Source: Acinetobacter sp. WC-141 (GTDB taxonomy: Bacteria; Pseudomonadota; Gammaproteobacteria; Pseudomonadales; Moraxellaceae). Taken from it: a DNA stretch of 64,000 nucleotides. Under the pieces are notes generated by a model. The model made no database searches and had not been told where the DNA came from. It saw only the letters and a program-made list of their open reading frames with translations. The translations under genes and the position numbers were made by a program. Every line of letters starts with the position of its first letter. The first letter of the stretch is position 1. The stretch covers positions 1-64,000 of the forward strand of contig NZ_AMSS01000072.1 in NCBI RefSeq assembly GCF_000313935.1. The letters run 5' to 3'. Below are positions 1-6,642 of this stretch, in pieces.

Positions 1-77
1 GACGTTGATAGGTTGGATGTGGAAGCATAGTGATATGTGAAGCTGACCAATACTAATTGCTCGTGAGGCTTGACTAT
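1..77 (+). rRNA. 23S ribosomal RNA, 3' end only
   Basis: The first bases read as the 3' tail of a gammaproteobacterial 23S rRNA (the helix-101 region ending near gctcgtgaggcttgact). The rest of the gene lies before the window. The exact 3' end is estimated. A 5S gene follows about 185 bp later, which is the normal order of an rrn operon. The 78-262 spacer holds no tRNA. Confidence 0.9.
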
Positions 78-262
78 ACAACACCCAAGCAGTTGTATAT
101 AAAGCATCAATCGATTCATAAATATGCAAAGCAACTTGATTTAGTTATATGCTTAGCTAAAATGAACATCTAAAGTAAGACTCAATCAGCCCATCTGTAA
201 AGATTTGGAAAACGCAACGTATCACAAAGTGAATAAAACGAAGCAAGTATCCATACCAGTTG

Positions 263-377
263 TGCTGGCGACCATAGCAAGAGTGAACCACCTGATCCCT
301 TCCCGAACTCAGAAGTGAAACCTCTTAGCGCTGATGGTAGTGTGGGGTTTCCCATGTGAGAGTAAGTCATCGCCAGC
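263..377 (+). rRNA. rrf: 5S ribosomal RNA
   Basis: About 115 nt starting tgctggcgaccatagcaag and ending catcgccagc. The ends pair (gctggcga with tcgccagc), as expected for helix I of 5S rRNA, and the interior carries the conserved ccgaactcagaagtgaaa region. It follows the 23S tail and precedes a strong terminator, so it is the last gene of an rrn operon. Confidence 0.97.
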
Positions 378-387
378 TCATTATTCT

Positions 388-424
388 AAACACCCCCAAC
401 TTAACTGTTGGGGGTGTTTTTTTA
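388..424 (+). terminator. rRNA operon terminator
   Basis: Perfect GC-rich hairpin (aacacccccaac / gttgggggtgtt, with a short loop) followed by a T-tract, directly after the 5S gene. Confidence 0.9.
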
Positions 425-522
425 TGCAGAAATTAAATCAAATTGAAGAGTTTTAACTAAAAAAATTCGTATTATTTCGATCTTTGCTTATGATTTAAAC
501 AATTAAAATAGAGTTTCTGCCT

Positions 523-1065
523 ATGCAGTTTAAAATCATTGCGGCTTATGACCTAAATAAGCAACAACGGCAACAAATTGGTGAGCTGTGTTTTACTGCT
601 TTTGATGAAGATCCTTGGAGTCAATATGCCTTCATGCAAACCGCTGTTCATATAGTCGGCATATTAGAGGATAATATTGTGAGCCATGCTTTATGGACAG
701 ATAGAATTTTCACCTTAAAAGATGGTGTTACTGTAAAAACTGCTTATATAGAATATGTGACTACTGATTATAAGATGCGGGGAAAAGGACTCGCTTCACA
801 ATTATTAAGATATTTAACCTATACTTTAACTACTTTGGGTTATGAACTCGCGGCATTACAGCCTGAAGATGAGACATTCTATAAAAAATTAGATTGGATT
901 TCGTGGTGGGGAAATTTATGCATCAAACAAGATGCTTCTACTTATCTAACCGATGACTATGAAATTATGCTATTTCCGTTGAGTGTTAAGCTGCAAGACT
1001 TACTTTCACATCGTTTAGACGATGATACTATTTGTGCGGATTGGAGAGAGGGTGAACTTTGGTAA
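523..1065 (+). CDS. GNAT N-acetyltransferase resembling aminoglycoside 2'-N-acetyltransferases
   Basis: This is a 180-residue GNAT-fold acetyl-CoA-dependent acetyltransferase. The acetyl-CoA loop is visible as RGKGLASQLL near residues 87-96, preceded by a beta strand YIEYVTT. The layout fits the AAC(2')-I family rather than a generic GNAT: the middle has GYELAAL followed by an FYKKLDW segment, then a hydrophobic strand IMLFPL, and the protein ends CADWREGELW, close to the CDWR-G-D-W tail of AAC(2') enzymes. Length also matches (about 178-195 residues). The substrate is inferred only; many chromosomal members have other housekeeping targets. It stands alone, just after an rRNA operon, with a weak ribosome binding site. 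Confidence 0.75.
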   Translation: MQFKIIAAYDLNKQQRQQIGELCFTAFDEDPWSQYAFMQTAVHIVGILEDNIVSHALWTDRIFTLKDGVTVKTAYIEYVTTDYKMRGKGLASQLLRYLTYTLTTLGYELAALQPEDETFYKKLDWISWWGNLCIKQDASTYLTDDYEIMLFPLSVKLQDLLSHRLDDDTICADWREGELW

Positions 1066-1254
1066 CTGTTTCTATATAAAATATTGAAAAAATATTAGCT
1101 TTAGTTAAATAAATTAATTTAGTCTAATAATTTGATTTTTAAATATTTTTCTAATTTTTTATTTGTTAAAAATAAATCTATAACAAGACAAGCTGTTAAT
1201 TTTAGAATTTAGGTTTTACTTAGCTTTTGTACTTTCTTGTTTATTTTAGAAGCT

Positions 1255-1274
1255 TATAATGATTCAGAATCATT
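1255..1274 (+). promoter_or_regulatory. cysK promoter -10 with overlapping 17-bp palindromic operator candidate
   Basis: TATAAT at 1255-1260 overlaps a perfect inverted repeat AATGATTC-A-GAATCATT at 1258-1274. The palindrome would cover the transcription start. Upstream (1066-1250) is AT-rich with no gene. A GGAT-type ribosome binding site (aataaggatataac) precedes the cysK ATG. Confidence 0.5.
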
Positions 1275-1296
1275 CCAAATCTAATAAGGATATAAC

Positions 1297-2295
1297 ATGT
1301 CTACTGATCAGCAATTTCCAACACCCAATAATTTAGGAATAGCAGTTTATCCAAATAATGCAGAAGCTATTGGCAATACTCCTTTAGTTCGCATTAATCG
1401 TTTGATTAAAACTGGTGCAACCGTATTAGCAAAAGTGGAAAGCCGTAACCCTGCATTTTCTGTGAAATGTCGTATCGGAGCGGCACTAATTGCCGATGCA
1501 GAAAAGCGTGGTGTGTTAAAAGAAGGCATGCATATTATTGAACCAACTAGTGGTAACACGGGGATTGCATTGGCTTTTGTTGCAGCTGCTAAGGGTTATC
1601 CAATTACTTTAACTATGCCTGCAAGTATGAGTCTTGAGCGTAGAAAAGTATTAAAAGCTCTCGGTGCCAATTTGGTTTTAACTGAACCAGCGAAAGGGAT
1701 GAAAGGTGCAGTTGATGAAGCGGTACGATTAGCAGCTGAACAGCCAGATGTTTATTTCTTACCTCAGCAATTTGAAAATCCAGCGAATCCACAAATCCAT
1801 GTAGATACAACTGGTCCTGAAATTTGGCAAGCAACAGGTGGACAAGTCGATATTCTGGTTGCTGGCGTAGGTACTGGCGGCACAATTACTGGTATTTCTC
1901 GTTATTTCGAACAAGTTCAAAATAAACCTTTGTATTCTGTAGCCGTTGAGCCTGCTGAGTCTCCAATTATTACTCAAACTAGAAATGGAGAGAACATTAC
2001 ATCTGCGCCGCATAAAATTCAGGGAATTGGTGCGAACTTTATTCCAAAGAATCTTGATTTAGATCTTGTGGATGAAGTCTTACCAGTGACTAGCGAAGAA
2101 GCAATTCAGTGGGCAAGAAACTGTGCAACCCAAGAAGGTATTCTAGTGGGTATTTCAAGTGGAGCAGCTTTGGCTGCGGCGGCAAAAATTGCAGAACGCC
2201 CTGAAAATGCTGGTAAAACTATTGTTGTTATTCTGCCAGATAGTGGGGAGCGTTATTTATCTTCTGTTCTGTTTGATGGTTTATTTGACGAATAA
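1297..2295 (+). CDS. cysK: cysteine synthase A (O-acetylserine sulfhydrylase)
   Basis: PLP enzyme that makes L-cysteine from O-acetylserine and sulfide in the cytoplasm, the last step of sulfate assimilation. The 332 residues are normal for CysK. The PLP lysine is K57 in the SVKCRIG motif. The substrate loop TSGNTG is at 84-89, the PLP-phosphate loop GTGGT at 192-196, and the C-terminal PDSGERYLS is present. SVKCR before the active site favours CysK over CysM or cystathionine beta-synthase. It is a single-gene unit with its own promoter, a palindromic operator candidate and a bidirectional terminator. CysB control would be usual for the family but was not read directly. Confidence 0.95.
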   Translation: MSTDQQFPTPNNLGIAVYPNNAEAIGNTPLVRINRLIKTGATVLAKVESRNPAFSVKCRIGAALIADAEKRGVLKEGMHIIEPTSGNTGIALAFVAAAKGYPITLTMPASMSLERRKVLKALGANLVLTEPAKGMKGAVDEAVRLAAEQPDVYFLPQQFENPANPQIHVDTTGPEIWQATGGQVDILVAGVGTGGTITGISRYFEQVQNKPLYSVAVEPAESPIITQTRNGENITSAPHKIQGIGANFIPKNLDLDLVDEVLPVTSEEAIQWARNCATQEGILVGISSGAALAAAAKIAERPENAGKTIVVILPDSGERYLSSVLFDGLFDE

Positions 2296-2307
2296 TATTA
2301 ACTGTAT

Positions 2308-2337
2308 AAAAAAGCCCATCTATTGATGGGCTTTTAT
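2308..2337. terminator. bidirectional terminator between cysK and the transglycosylase gene
   Basis: Hairpin aaagcccatc-tatt-gatgggctttt, with A-tract on one side and T-tract on the other, so it can end both converging transcripts. Confidence 0.85.
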
Positions 2338-2347
2338 TTAAGCTTAT

Positions 2348-2875
2348 TTATAGAGCACTTTTTAAAGCTTTTTGATGACGTTTAACAGATCGAGCATATT
2401 TTTTAGCTTTGTGACGTGTCCAGAAACTTCGCTCATATCCAGTTGGTCCCACATTATAATAAGCTGTTGCTTTGAACCAACTATCCGCTGATTGATAGTA
2501 ATGATTTAAAATATAAGCACCACATTGAATATTTGTAGATTCATCATACAAATTACCAGCACAAGTTTGTTGCCAATAGCTAGGAATAATTTGGGTTAAA
2601 CCTACTGCACCCGTAGGCGAGAGGGCATTAGTATTGTAACTCGATTCTTGTCTTATGACCGCGGCAAGTAAAAGAGGCGGCACATTATATTGATCAGCAC
2701 TTTGAATAATTATCGGAGATAACCGATTCGCTGTGCTTTGTGGAACAGAATAAGCTTTTTGTAGACCAGACGAGAGTTTATTTGAACGCCATGAAAATGA
2801 ACCACTATTCGGGCCTAAGCTTGTACACCCAGTCATTATTGTCATTAAAGCAATTACGAAAAATTTGAGACTCAA
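2348..2875 (-). CDS. lytic transglycosylase, SLT domain, probable lipoprotein
   Basis: Cleaves the MurNAc-GlcNAc bond of peptidoglycan to give anhydro ends. The SLT fold is clear: the catalytic glutamate is in IRQESSYN, followed by GAVGLTQI and the late AYYNVGP motif. This is the small MltE/EmtA-like or MltC-domain type. The frame is open back to a TTG at 2956, but no start has a good ribosome binding site. I chose the TTG at 2875 because it gives a short signal peptide with a lysine at residue 3 and a lipobox-like MTGC (cysteine 17 from that start). An internal ATG at 2845 is an alternative. It converges on cysK and shares its terminator. Confidence 0.8.
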   Translation of the reverse strand: MSLKFFVIALMTIMTGCTSLGPNSGSFSWRSNKLSSGLQKAYSVPQSTANRLSPIIIQSADQYNVPPLLLAAVIRQESSYNTNALSPTGAVGLTQIIPSYWQQTCAGNLYDESTNIQCGAYILNHYYQSADSWFKATAYYNVGPTGYERSFWTRHKAKKYARSVKRHQKALKSAL

Positions 2876-3048
2876 AATGTTTGTTTGAGTCGTTTTAAAA
2901 TAATTGTTAGATAAAGAAGAGGTAAGCAAAATACAAAACCGATAATCAAATTTCAAATGAAATCATGGTATTCAGCCATACTCATCGGATCAATATAAGT
3001 TCTGTTGCTCAGCACAAGCAAATAGTGAGAATTTTGTATAATTAAAAT

Positions 3049-3168
3049 GAAAAAACCCCGACATCCTGTCGAGGTTCTTTCGTATTCAGCTTATGTAGCT
3101 AACTCCTGTCGACTACCGCTTCCTGCGTTCTTATTCTTCTTCAATGAGACATCCTGTCTCTCTATGTT
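3049..3168 (-). ncRNA. candidate Csr/Rsm-type regulatory RNA (CsrA-sequestering, GacA-activated)
   Basis: Read on the minus strand, a TATAAT (3175-3180) precedes a transcript of about 120 nt. It opens with a hairpin GAGACA-GGA-TGTCTC (3145-3159) and ends with CCTCGACA-GGA-TGTCGGGG (3056-3074) followed by six Ts. Four CAGGA motifs occur, at about 3150-3156, 3119-3125, 3103-3108 and 3062-3068. The first and last sit in hairpin loops as ACAGGATGT; the second is in a small CGC-AGGAA-GCG hairpin; the third is in the loop closed by GTAG/CTAC. Repeated loop-borne GGA is the hallmark of CsrB/RsmY RNAs, and 120 nt matches RsmX/Y/Z. No coding frame is plausible here. Function is inferred. Confidence 0.7.
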
Positions 3169-3174
3169 TCATAT

Positions 3175-3240
3175 ATTATAAAAAAATACTAAAGATAAAT
3201 ATCCGCAAATCACCGCAAGTTTTGTACGTTTTAACTTACA
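3175..3240 (-). promoter_or_regulatory. promoter of the candidate Rsm RNA with GacA-box-like upstream element
   Basis: The -10 box TATAAT is at 3175-3180 (minus strand). At 3223-3240 the sequence is TGTACG-TTTTAA-CTTACA, matching the GacA box TGTAAG-N6-CTTACA of Pseudomonas rsm genes with one mismatch. Its centre is about 64 nt upstream of the inferred start. The box overlaps the last codons of the DUF2798 gene. Confidence 0.6.
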
Positions 3241-3460
3241 GATCAACTTTCTTAAATACGATGTCGACTAGTTTCTGGGCTATAGGAGCACAAATCAATA
3301 CACTTGGAAAAGCCAATATCCATGCAAGAATCCAAGCTGATACCCACAATGAAAGAAAATGATGATTTAGTCCCACTACTTTAAACGTTGAAATACCTGA
3401 AACTATAAAAGACATCATTCCAGATAAAATTAAGAGGAATAAAAGTTTCTGTACTTTCAT
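3236..3460 (-). CDS. DUF2798 family small membrane protein
   Basis: A 74-residue protein with two transmembrane helices (about residues 4-27 and 38-60) separated by a short loop. The pattern FLLILSGMMSFIVSG and the following TFKVVGL, with the late PSVLICAP, fit the DUF2798 family, whose function is unknown. I start it at the ATG at 3460 because AAGGA lies about 10 nt upstream; a longer frame would overlap the flavodoxin gene. It is the last gene of the MerR-controlled cassette, 4 bp after the flavodoxin gene, and its stop lies inside the GacA-box-like element of the downstream RNA. Confidence 0.8.
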   Translation of the reverse strand: MKVQKLLFLLILSGMMSFIVSGISTFKVVGLNHHFLSLWVSAWILAWILAFPSVLICAPIAQKLVDIVFKKVDL

Positions 3461-3464
3461 GGTC

Positions 3465-4031
3465 TTATATTCCTTGATAAGCATTTAAGGTCAATGCAAA
3501 ATTTTCTCCAAATTGTTGAGCAGTTTTAATATCTCCTTCATCAAACCTATTAGCATTACTGCTATGTTCAGCCTGAGCCATTAAGCCTGACCATGAGCCT
3601 AGACGATTGGCTGCTTGAGTATACGGAACACCTTGGTGTTGCTCAGGCATAATCGGGTTGCCAACCCATAACATGCCGTGTTGCATACAAAAGGTAAAAA
3701 GTGAAATTAGTGTTGATTGTTTATCACCTGCGGGAAGGGAAGATACAGTAAAGCCAGCCGCTAGTTTTCCTTTAAAGCTCTGTTTTTTCCATAATGGACC
3801 TGTTGCATCCATGAGTTGTTTTAACTTGGAAGATACACCACCTAAATAAGTGGGGGTTCCCCAAATTAAGCCGTTATATTGAATTAGGATTTCTGGATTT
3901 TCAATAAGATGTTCCGCACTTAGTAGATCTACTTCAATATTCTCTTGGCTCAAGATACCCATTTGAATTTGCTGAGCAATAAATTGGGTGTGGCCTTGGC
4001 GACTATAGTAAATAATGGCAACAGTTTTCAT
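3465..4031 (-). CDS. flavodoxin-fold NAD(P)H-dependent oxidoreductase (WrbA-like)
   Basis: A 188-residue cytoplasmic FMN-binding protein. The phosphate-binding loop YYSRQGHT follows the first strand, and the flavin loop GTPTYLGG lies near residues 79-86. A later SSLPAG segment corresponds to the third FMN contact. Members reduce quinones or other acceptors by two electrons; the true substrate is unknown. It is the second gene of a three-gene set (DUF2938, this gene, DUF2798) that diverges from a MerR-family gene, so a role in answering redox or electrophile stress is plausible. This is inference from position, not from an enzyme motif. Confidence 0.85.
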   Translation of the reverse strand: MKTVAIIYYSRQGHTQFIAQQIQMGILSQENIEVDLLSAEHLIENPEILIQYNGLIWGTPTYLGGVSSKLKQLMDATGPLWKKQSFKGKLAAGFTVSSLPAGDKQSTLISLFTFCMQHGMLWVGNPIMPEQHQGVPYTQAANRLGSWSGLMAQAEHSSNANRFDEGDIKTAQQFGENFALTLNAYQGI

Positions 4032-4049
4032 GAGCAGTTTCCTCTTTAT

Positions 4050-4535
4050 TTAAATTTGAAATAATTTTGCAGTGAGATATAAGCCACAACCAAAAACACT
4101 ATGGTTCATCAAACTTTTTAGACAGTTCAAAAAAGGATGAGGTGTTTTTGATGAAGCAAAGCCACTACCCATCGCAGGTTGCATAATAAAAAAAGGGATG
4201 AGAACGGTGACTACACCAAACAGAAGTGCTGAATAAAACTGAGGATGAATTAGCCAATCTGAGCCGACAATGAAAAGAAAGCTGAATGCAAAGATCAGTC
4301 CGACACTATAGTGAGCAATCCAACCTAATAAATATTCACCCTTAATTTGAGGGCTTTTTGCAATAGATTGATGGATGAGTTTCCCTTGAAATATCCAGCC
4401 GAACCAGCGTCCGAGAAAGGAAAAATTTAAGGTTGGAATTTTGAATATCTTTAATATTAACAGCCAGATATCCATAATAATTGTTGCACCAATACTAAGG
4501 CATAAAGCTTGAAAGAACAATGTGGAGAGATTCAT
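4050..4535 (-). CDS. DUF2938 family inner-membrane protein
   Basis: A 161-residue hydrophobic protein with about four transmembrane helices (near residues 5-25, 72-93, 99-118 and 140-158). The LGRWFGWIFQGK segment and HYSVGLIFA helix fit DUF2938 (YagU-like topology), function unknown. AAGG lies 7 nt before the ATG. It is the first gene under the promoter at 4577-4607 and is followed after 18 bp by the flavodoxin gene. Confidence 0.8.
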   Translation of the reverse strand: MNLSTLFFQALCLSIGATIIMDIWLLILKIFKIPTLNFSFLGRWFGWIFQGKLIHQSIAKSPQIKGEYLLGWIAHYSVGLIFAFSFLFIVGSDWLIHPQFYSALLFGVVTVLIPFFIMQPAMGSGFASSKTPHPFLNCLKSLMNHSVFGCGLYLTAKLFQI

Positions 4536-4576
4536 TTTGAAACCTTGCTTTTATACGTATGAAACGTGATAAATTT

Positions 4577-4607
4577 ATTGTGCAAGTTAAAGTTCACTTT
4601 AAGTCAA
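4577..4607 (-). promoter_or_regulatory. MerR-type promoter/operator with 19-bp spacer
   Basis: On the minus strand, TTGACT (4602-4607) and CACAAT (4577-4582) are separated by exactly 19 bp. The spacer region carries the dyad TTAAAGT-N2-ACTTTAA. Over-long spacers with a central dyad are the signature of promoters that MerR-family regulators untwist. It drives the DUF2938 gene and sits just upstream of the merR-family start at 4617, so it can also autoregulate. Confidence 0.75.
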
Positions 4608-4616
4608 GAGGTTGTT

Positions 4617-5021
4617 ATGGATATTGGTGAAGTCGCTAAAAGGGCAAAAGTCACAACAGCAACACTACGTTTTTATGAAGAGAAAGGATTAATTAAATCG
4701 ATAGGGCGGCAAGGTTTACGTCGGCAATATGGGAAACAAGTGCTTGATCAGCTGGCACTCATTGCTTTAGGTCGTGCCGCAGGTTTTTCTTTAAATGAAA
4801 TCGCAACAATGTTTGGACAAGATGGTAAACCAGAGCTCGATCGGCAAAAACTAAAAGATAAAGCTGAACAGTTAGAGCACATGGCAAAGCGATTGCATTT
4901 TATCAGCCAAGGATTAGAACATGCTGCTGTATGTCCTGCTGAAAATCATATGGAATGTCCAACCTTCCAGAACTTTTTAAAAGCAGCAATTGCTGGAGAA
5001 TATCAGCCAACGAAACTTTAA
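4617..5021 (+). CDS. MerR-family transcriptional regulator
   Basis: A 134-residue regulator. The winged helix is at the N terminus (IGEVAKRAKVTTATLRFYEEKGLI), followed by a dimerisation helix around residues 75-105. The C-terminal effector region has cysteines in CPAENHMECPTF, which could sense metal or redox state. I start at the ATG at 4617 (AGAGG 6 nt upstream) rather than the earlier in-frame ATG at 4566, because the upstream codons overlap the operator and add nothing to the HTH. It diverges from the DUF2938-flavodoxin-DUF2798 cassette and almost certainly controls it. The inducer is unknown. Confidence 0.9.
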   Translation: MDIGEVAKRAKVTTATLRFYEEKGLIKSIGRQGLRRQYGKQVLDQLALIALGRAAGFSLNEIATMFGQDGKPELDRQKLKDKAEQLEHMAKRLHFISQGLEHAAVCPAENHMECPTFQNFLKAAIAGEYQPTKL

Positions 5022-5168
5022 TTTTTTTTGATGAAGTTATTTAGTTTGTGTTTGTATTGAAAAGTTGGGTTTGTCATATTTTCGCCATAAAGATTTCATC
5101 TTTTTGAAGTAAAAACTTCATATAAGCTTGATTAAATTTGCTTAATTTTTTACCGACTGTATAAAACC

Positions 5169-6428
5169 ATGAGCAAAAAAACTTTAGTCGCATTACTCTG
5201 TTGTGCCAGTTTGGGATTGACGGCATGTAACGATGATAATGATCAAGAACAAACCTCACCCACTGAAAAAGTTACCGAACCAACCTTAATTTCTTTTGCC
5301 AAGTTACCTGTAGAAACTTATGCAGCTGGACCAGATTCTGGCGCATATGTAAAAGGTGCAAACGGAATTTATCCTCCATTTAAAGGCCAACCTGTACAGG
5401 GCTTTTCTGCCGCATTAAAAAATGAAGATGGCAGTTATATGGCAATGGCCGATAATGGTTTTGGGACGCAAGATAATTCAGCAGACTTTCTACTTCGTAT
5501 TTATAAATTAAAGCCTGATTTCAAAACTAAAGCTAAAGGCACGGGTCAAGTGACTGTACAAAGCTTTATCCAGCTGCGTGATCCAAACAAGTTAATTCCA
5601 TTTAATATCGTGAATGGTGATACAGCTGATCGATTATTAACCGGTGCTGATTTTGACCCAGAGTCGATGCAACGTACTAATGACGGCACTTACTGGATTG
5701 GGGATGAGTTTGGTCCGTATTTACTTCATTTTTCAGCAGATGGTGTGTTGCTAGATGCTCCGATTGCTCTACCAAATCCATTAAATCCGACTCAAGAATT
5801 ACGTTCACCACAAAATCAGTTTAATAAAGCTCAAATTAATTTTGTAGAGCCTCTGGTTCAGCAAAGTGGTGGTTTTGAAGGAATGGCAATTTCACCAGAT
5901 GGGCAGTATCTTTACCCGCTTATAGAAAAGCCAATTAAGTCAATTCGGGAAACGGAAAGACAGTTACTGATTTCTCAATTCGATATTAAGAAAAAAGCGT
6001 ATACAGGAAAATATTATTGGTTCCAGTTAGATAGCAAGGCAACCAATATTGGGGACTTCCAACTCTTTAATGATAATGAAGGTATCATTATTGAACGTGA
6101 TGCAACACAGAATAATTTAGGCGGCTATAAAAAATTAATTCGTATTAAGTTAAATGAGTCAGGTCAGCTAGTCAGCCGTGAAGATTTAGTCGATTTAATT
6201 AAAATTGCTAACCCGAATTTGTTGTATAGCACAGCAAGAGCAGGGGATATGGGGACAGAACAGGTTTTCGCTTTCCCATTTGAAACCATCGAAGATGTGA
6301 TTATTGAAAACGATACAACGTTGACTGTTCTAAATGATAATAACTTCCCTGGTTCGACAGGGCGTAACGCAAAACTGGCTGATGACAATGAGATTATTCA
6401 AATTCGTTTACCAAAAGCTTTGTTCTAA
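5169..6428 (+). CDS. phytase-like esterase-domain lipoprotein
   Basis: A 419-residue secreted lipoprotein. The signal peptide ends at a lipobox (LGLTAC, cysteine near residue 20). The rest fits the esterase-like/phytase-like beta-propeller family: MADNGFGTQ near residue 95, then FDPESMQRTNDGTYWIGDEFGPY, then GGFEGMAISPDGQ and a late NDNNFPGS. Members are thought to hydrolyse phosphate esters, but many are untested, so the substrate is open. No clear ribosome binding site precedes the ATG. It is monocistronic, with a GC hairpin downstream. Confidence 0.85.
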   Translation: MSKKTLVALLCCASLGLTACNDDNDQEQTSPTEKVTEPTLISFAKLPVETYAAGPDSGAYVKGANGIYPPFKGQPVQGFSAALKNEDGSYMAMADNGFGTQDNSADFLLRIYKLKPDFKTKAKGTGQVTVQSFIQLRDPNKLIPFNIVNGDTADRLLTGADFDPESMQRTNDGTYWIGDEFGPYLLHFSADGVLLDAPIALPNPLNPTQELRSPQNQFNKAQINFVEPLVQQSGGFEGMAISPDGQYLYPLIEKPIKSIRETERQLLISQFDIKKKAYTGKYYWFQLDSKATNIGDFQLFNDNEGIIIERDATQNNLGGYKKLIRIKLNESGQLVSREDLVDLIKIANPNLLYSTARAGDMGTEQVFAFPFETIEDVIIENDTTLTVLNDNNFPGSTGRNAKLADDNEIIQIRLPKALF

Positions 6429-6453
6429 GCCATATAAACCAGTGAGTTAAAAC

Positions 6454-6477
6454 TGCGGCGGGTTTTATTCCGCCGCA
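6454..6477 (+). terminator. hairpin after the phytase-like gene
   Basis: tgcggcg / cgccgca stem with a 10-nt loop, but followed by only three Ts. It is a weak intrinsic terminator or an mRNA-stabilising hairpin. Confidence 0.45.
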
Positions 6478-6642
6478 TTTATGAGAAGAATAAAATACTG
6501 AACAAACTTTAATCAAATTAATTTTTATATCCTTGTTTTTGTTTGTTTTATAAACAGGGAAAATGAATGAAATTCATGTTAAAATGATCGGCTTTCATCT
6601 TTAGATGTCTCTCCTTCATCTGCTAGCCGAGATTCGCAAGCC

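Noticed and set aside
182..370. 62-codon minus-strand frame over the 5S rRNA
   Set aside because: It lies on the opposite strand of a clear 5S gene and has no ribosome binding site; codons follow rRNA structure.
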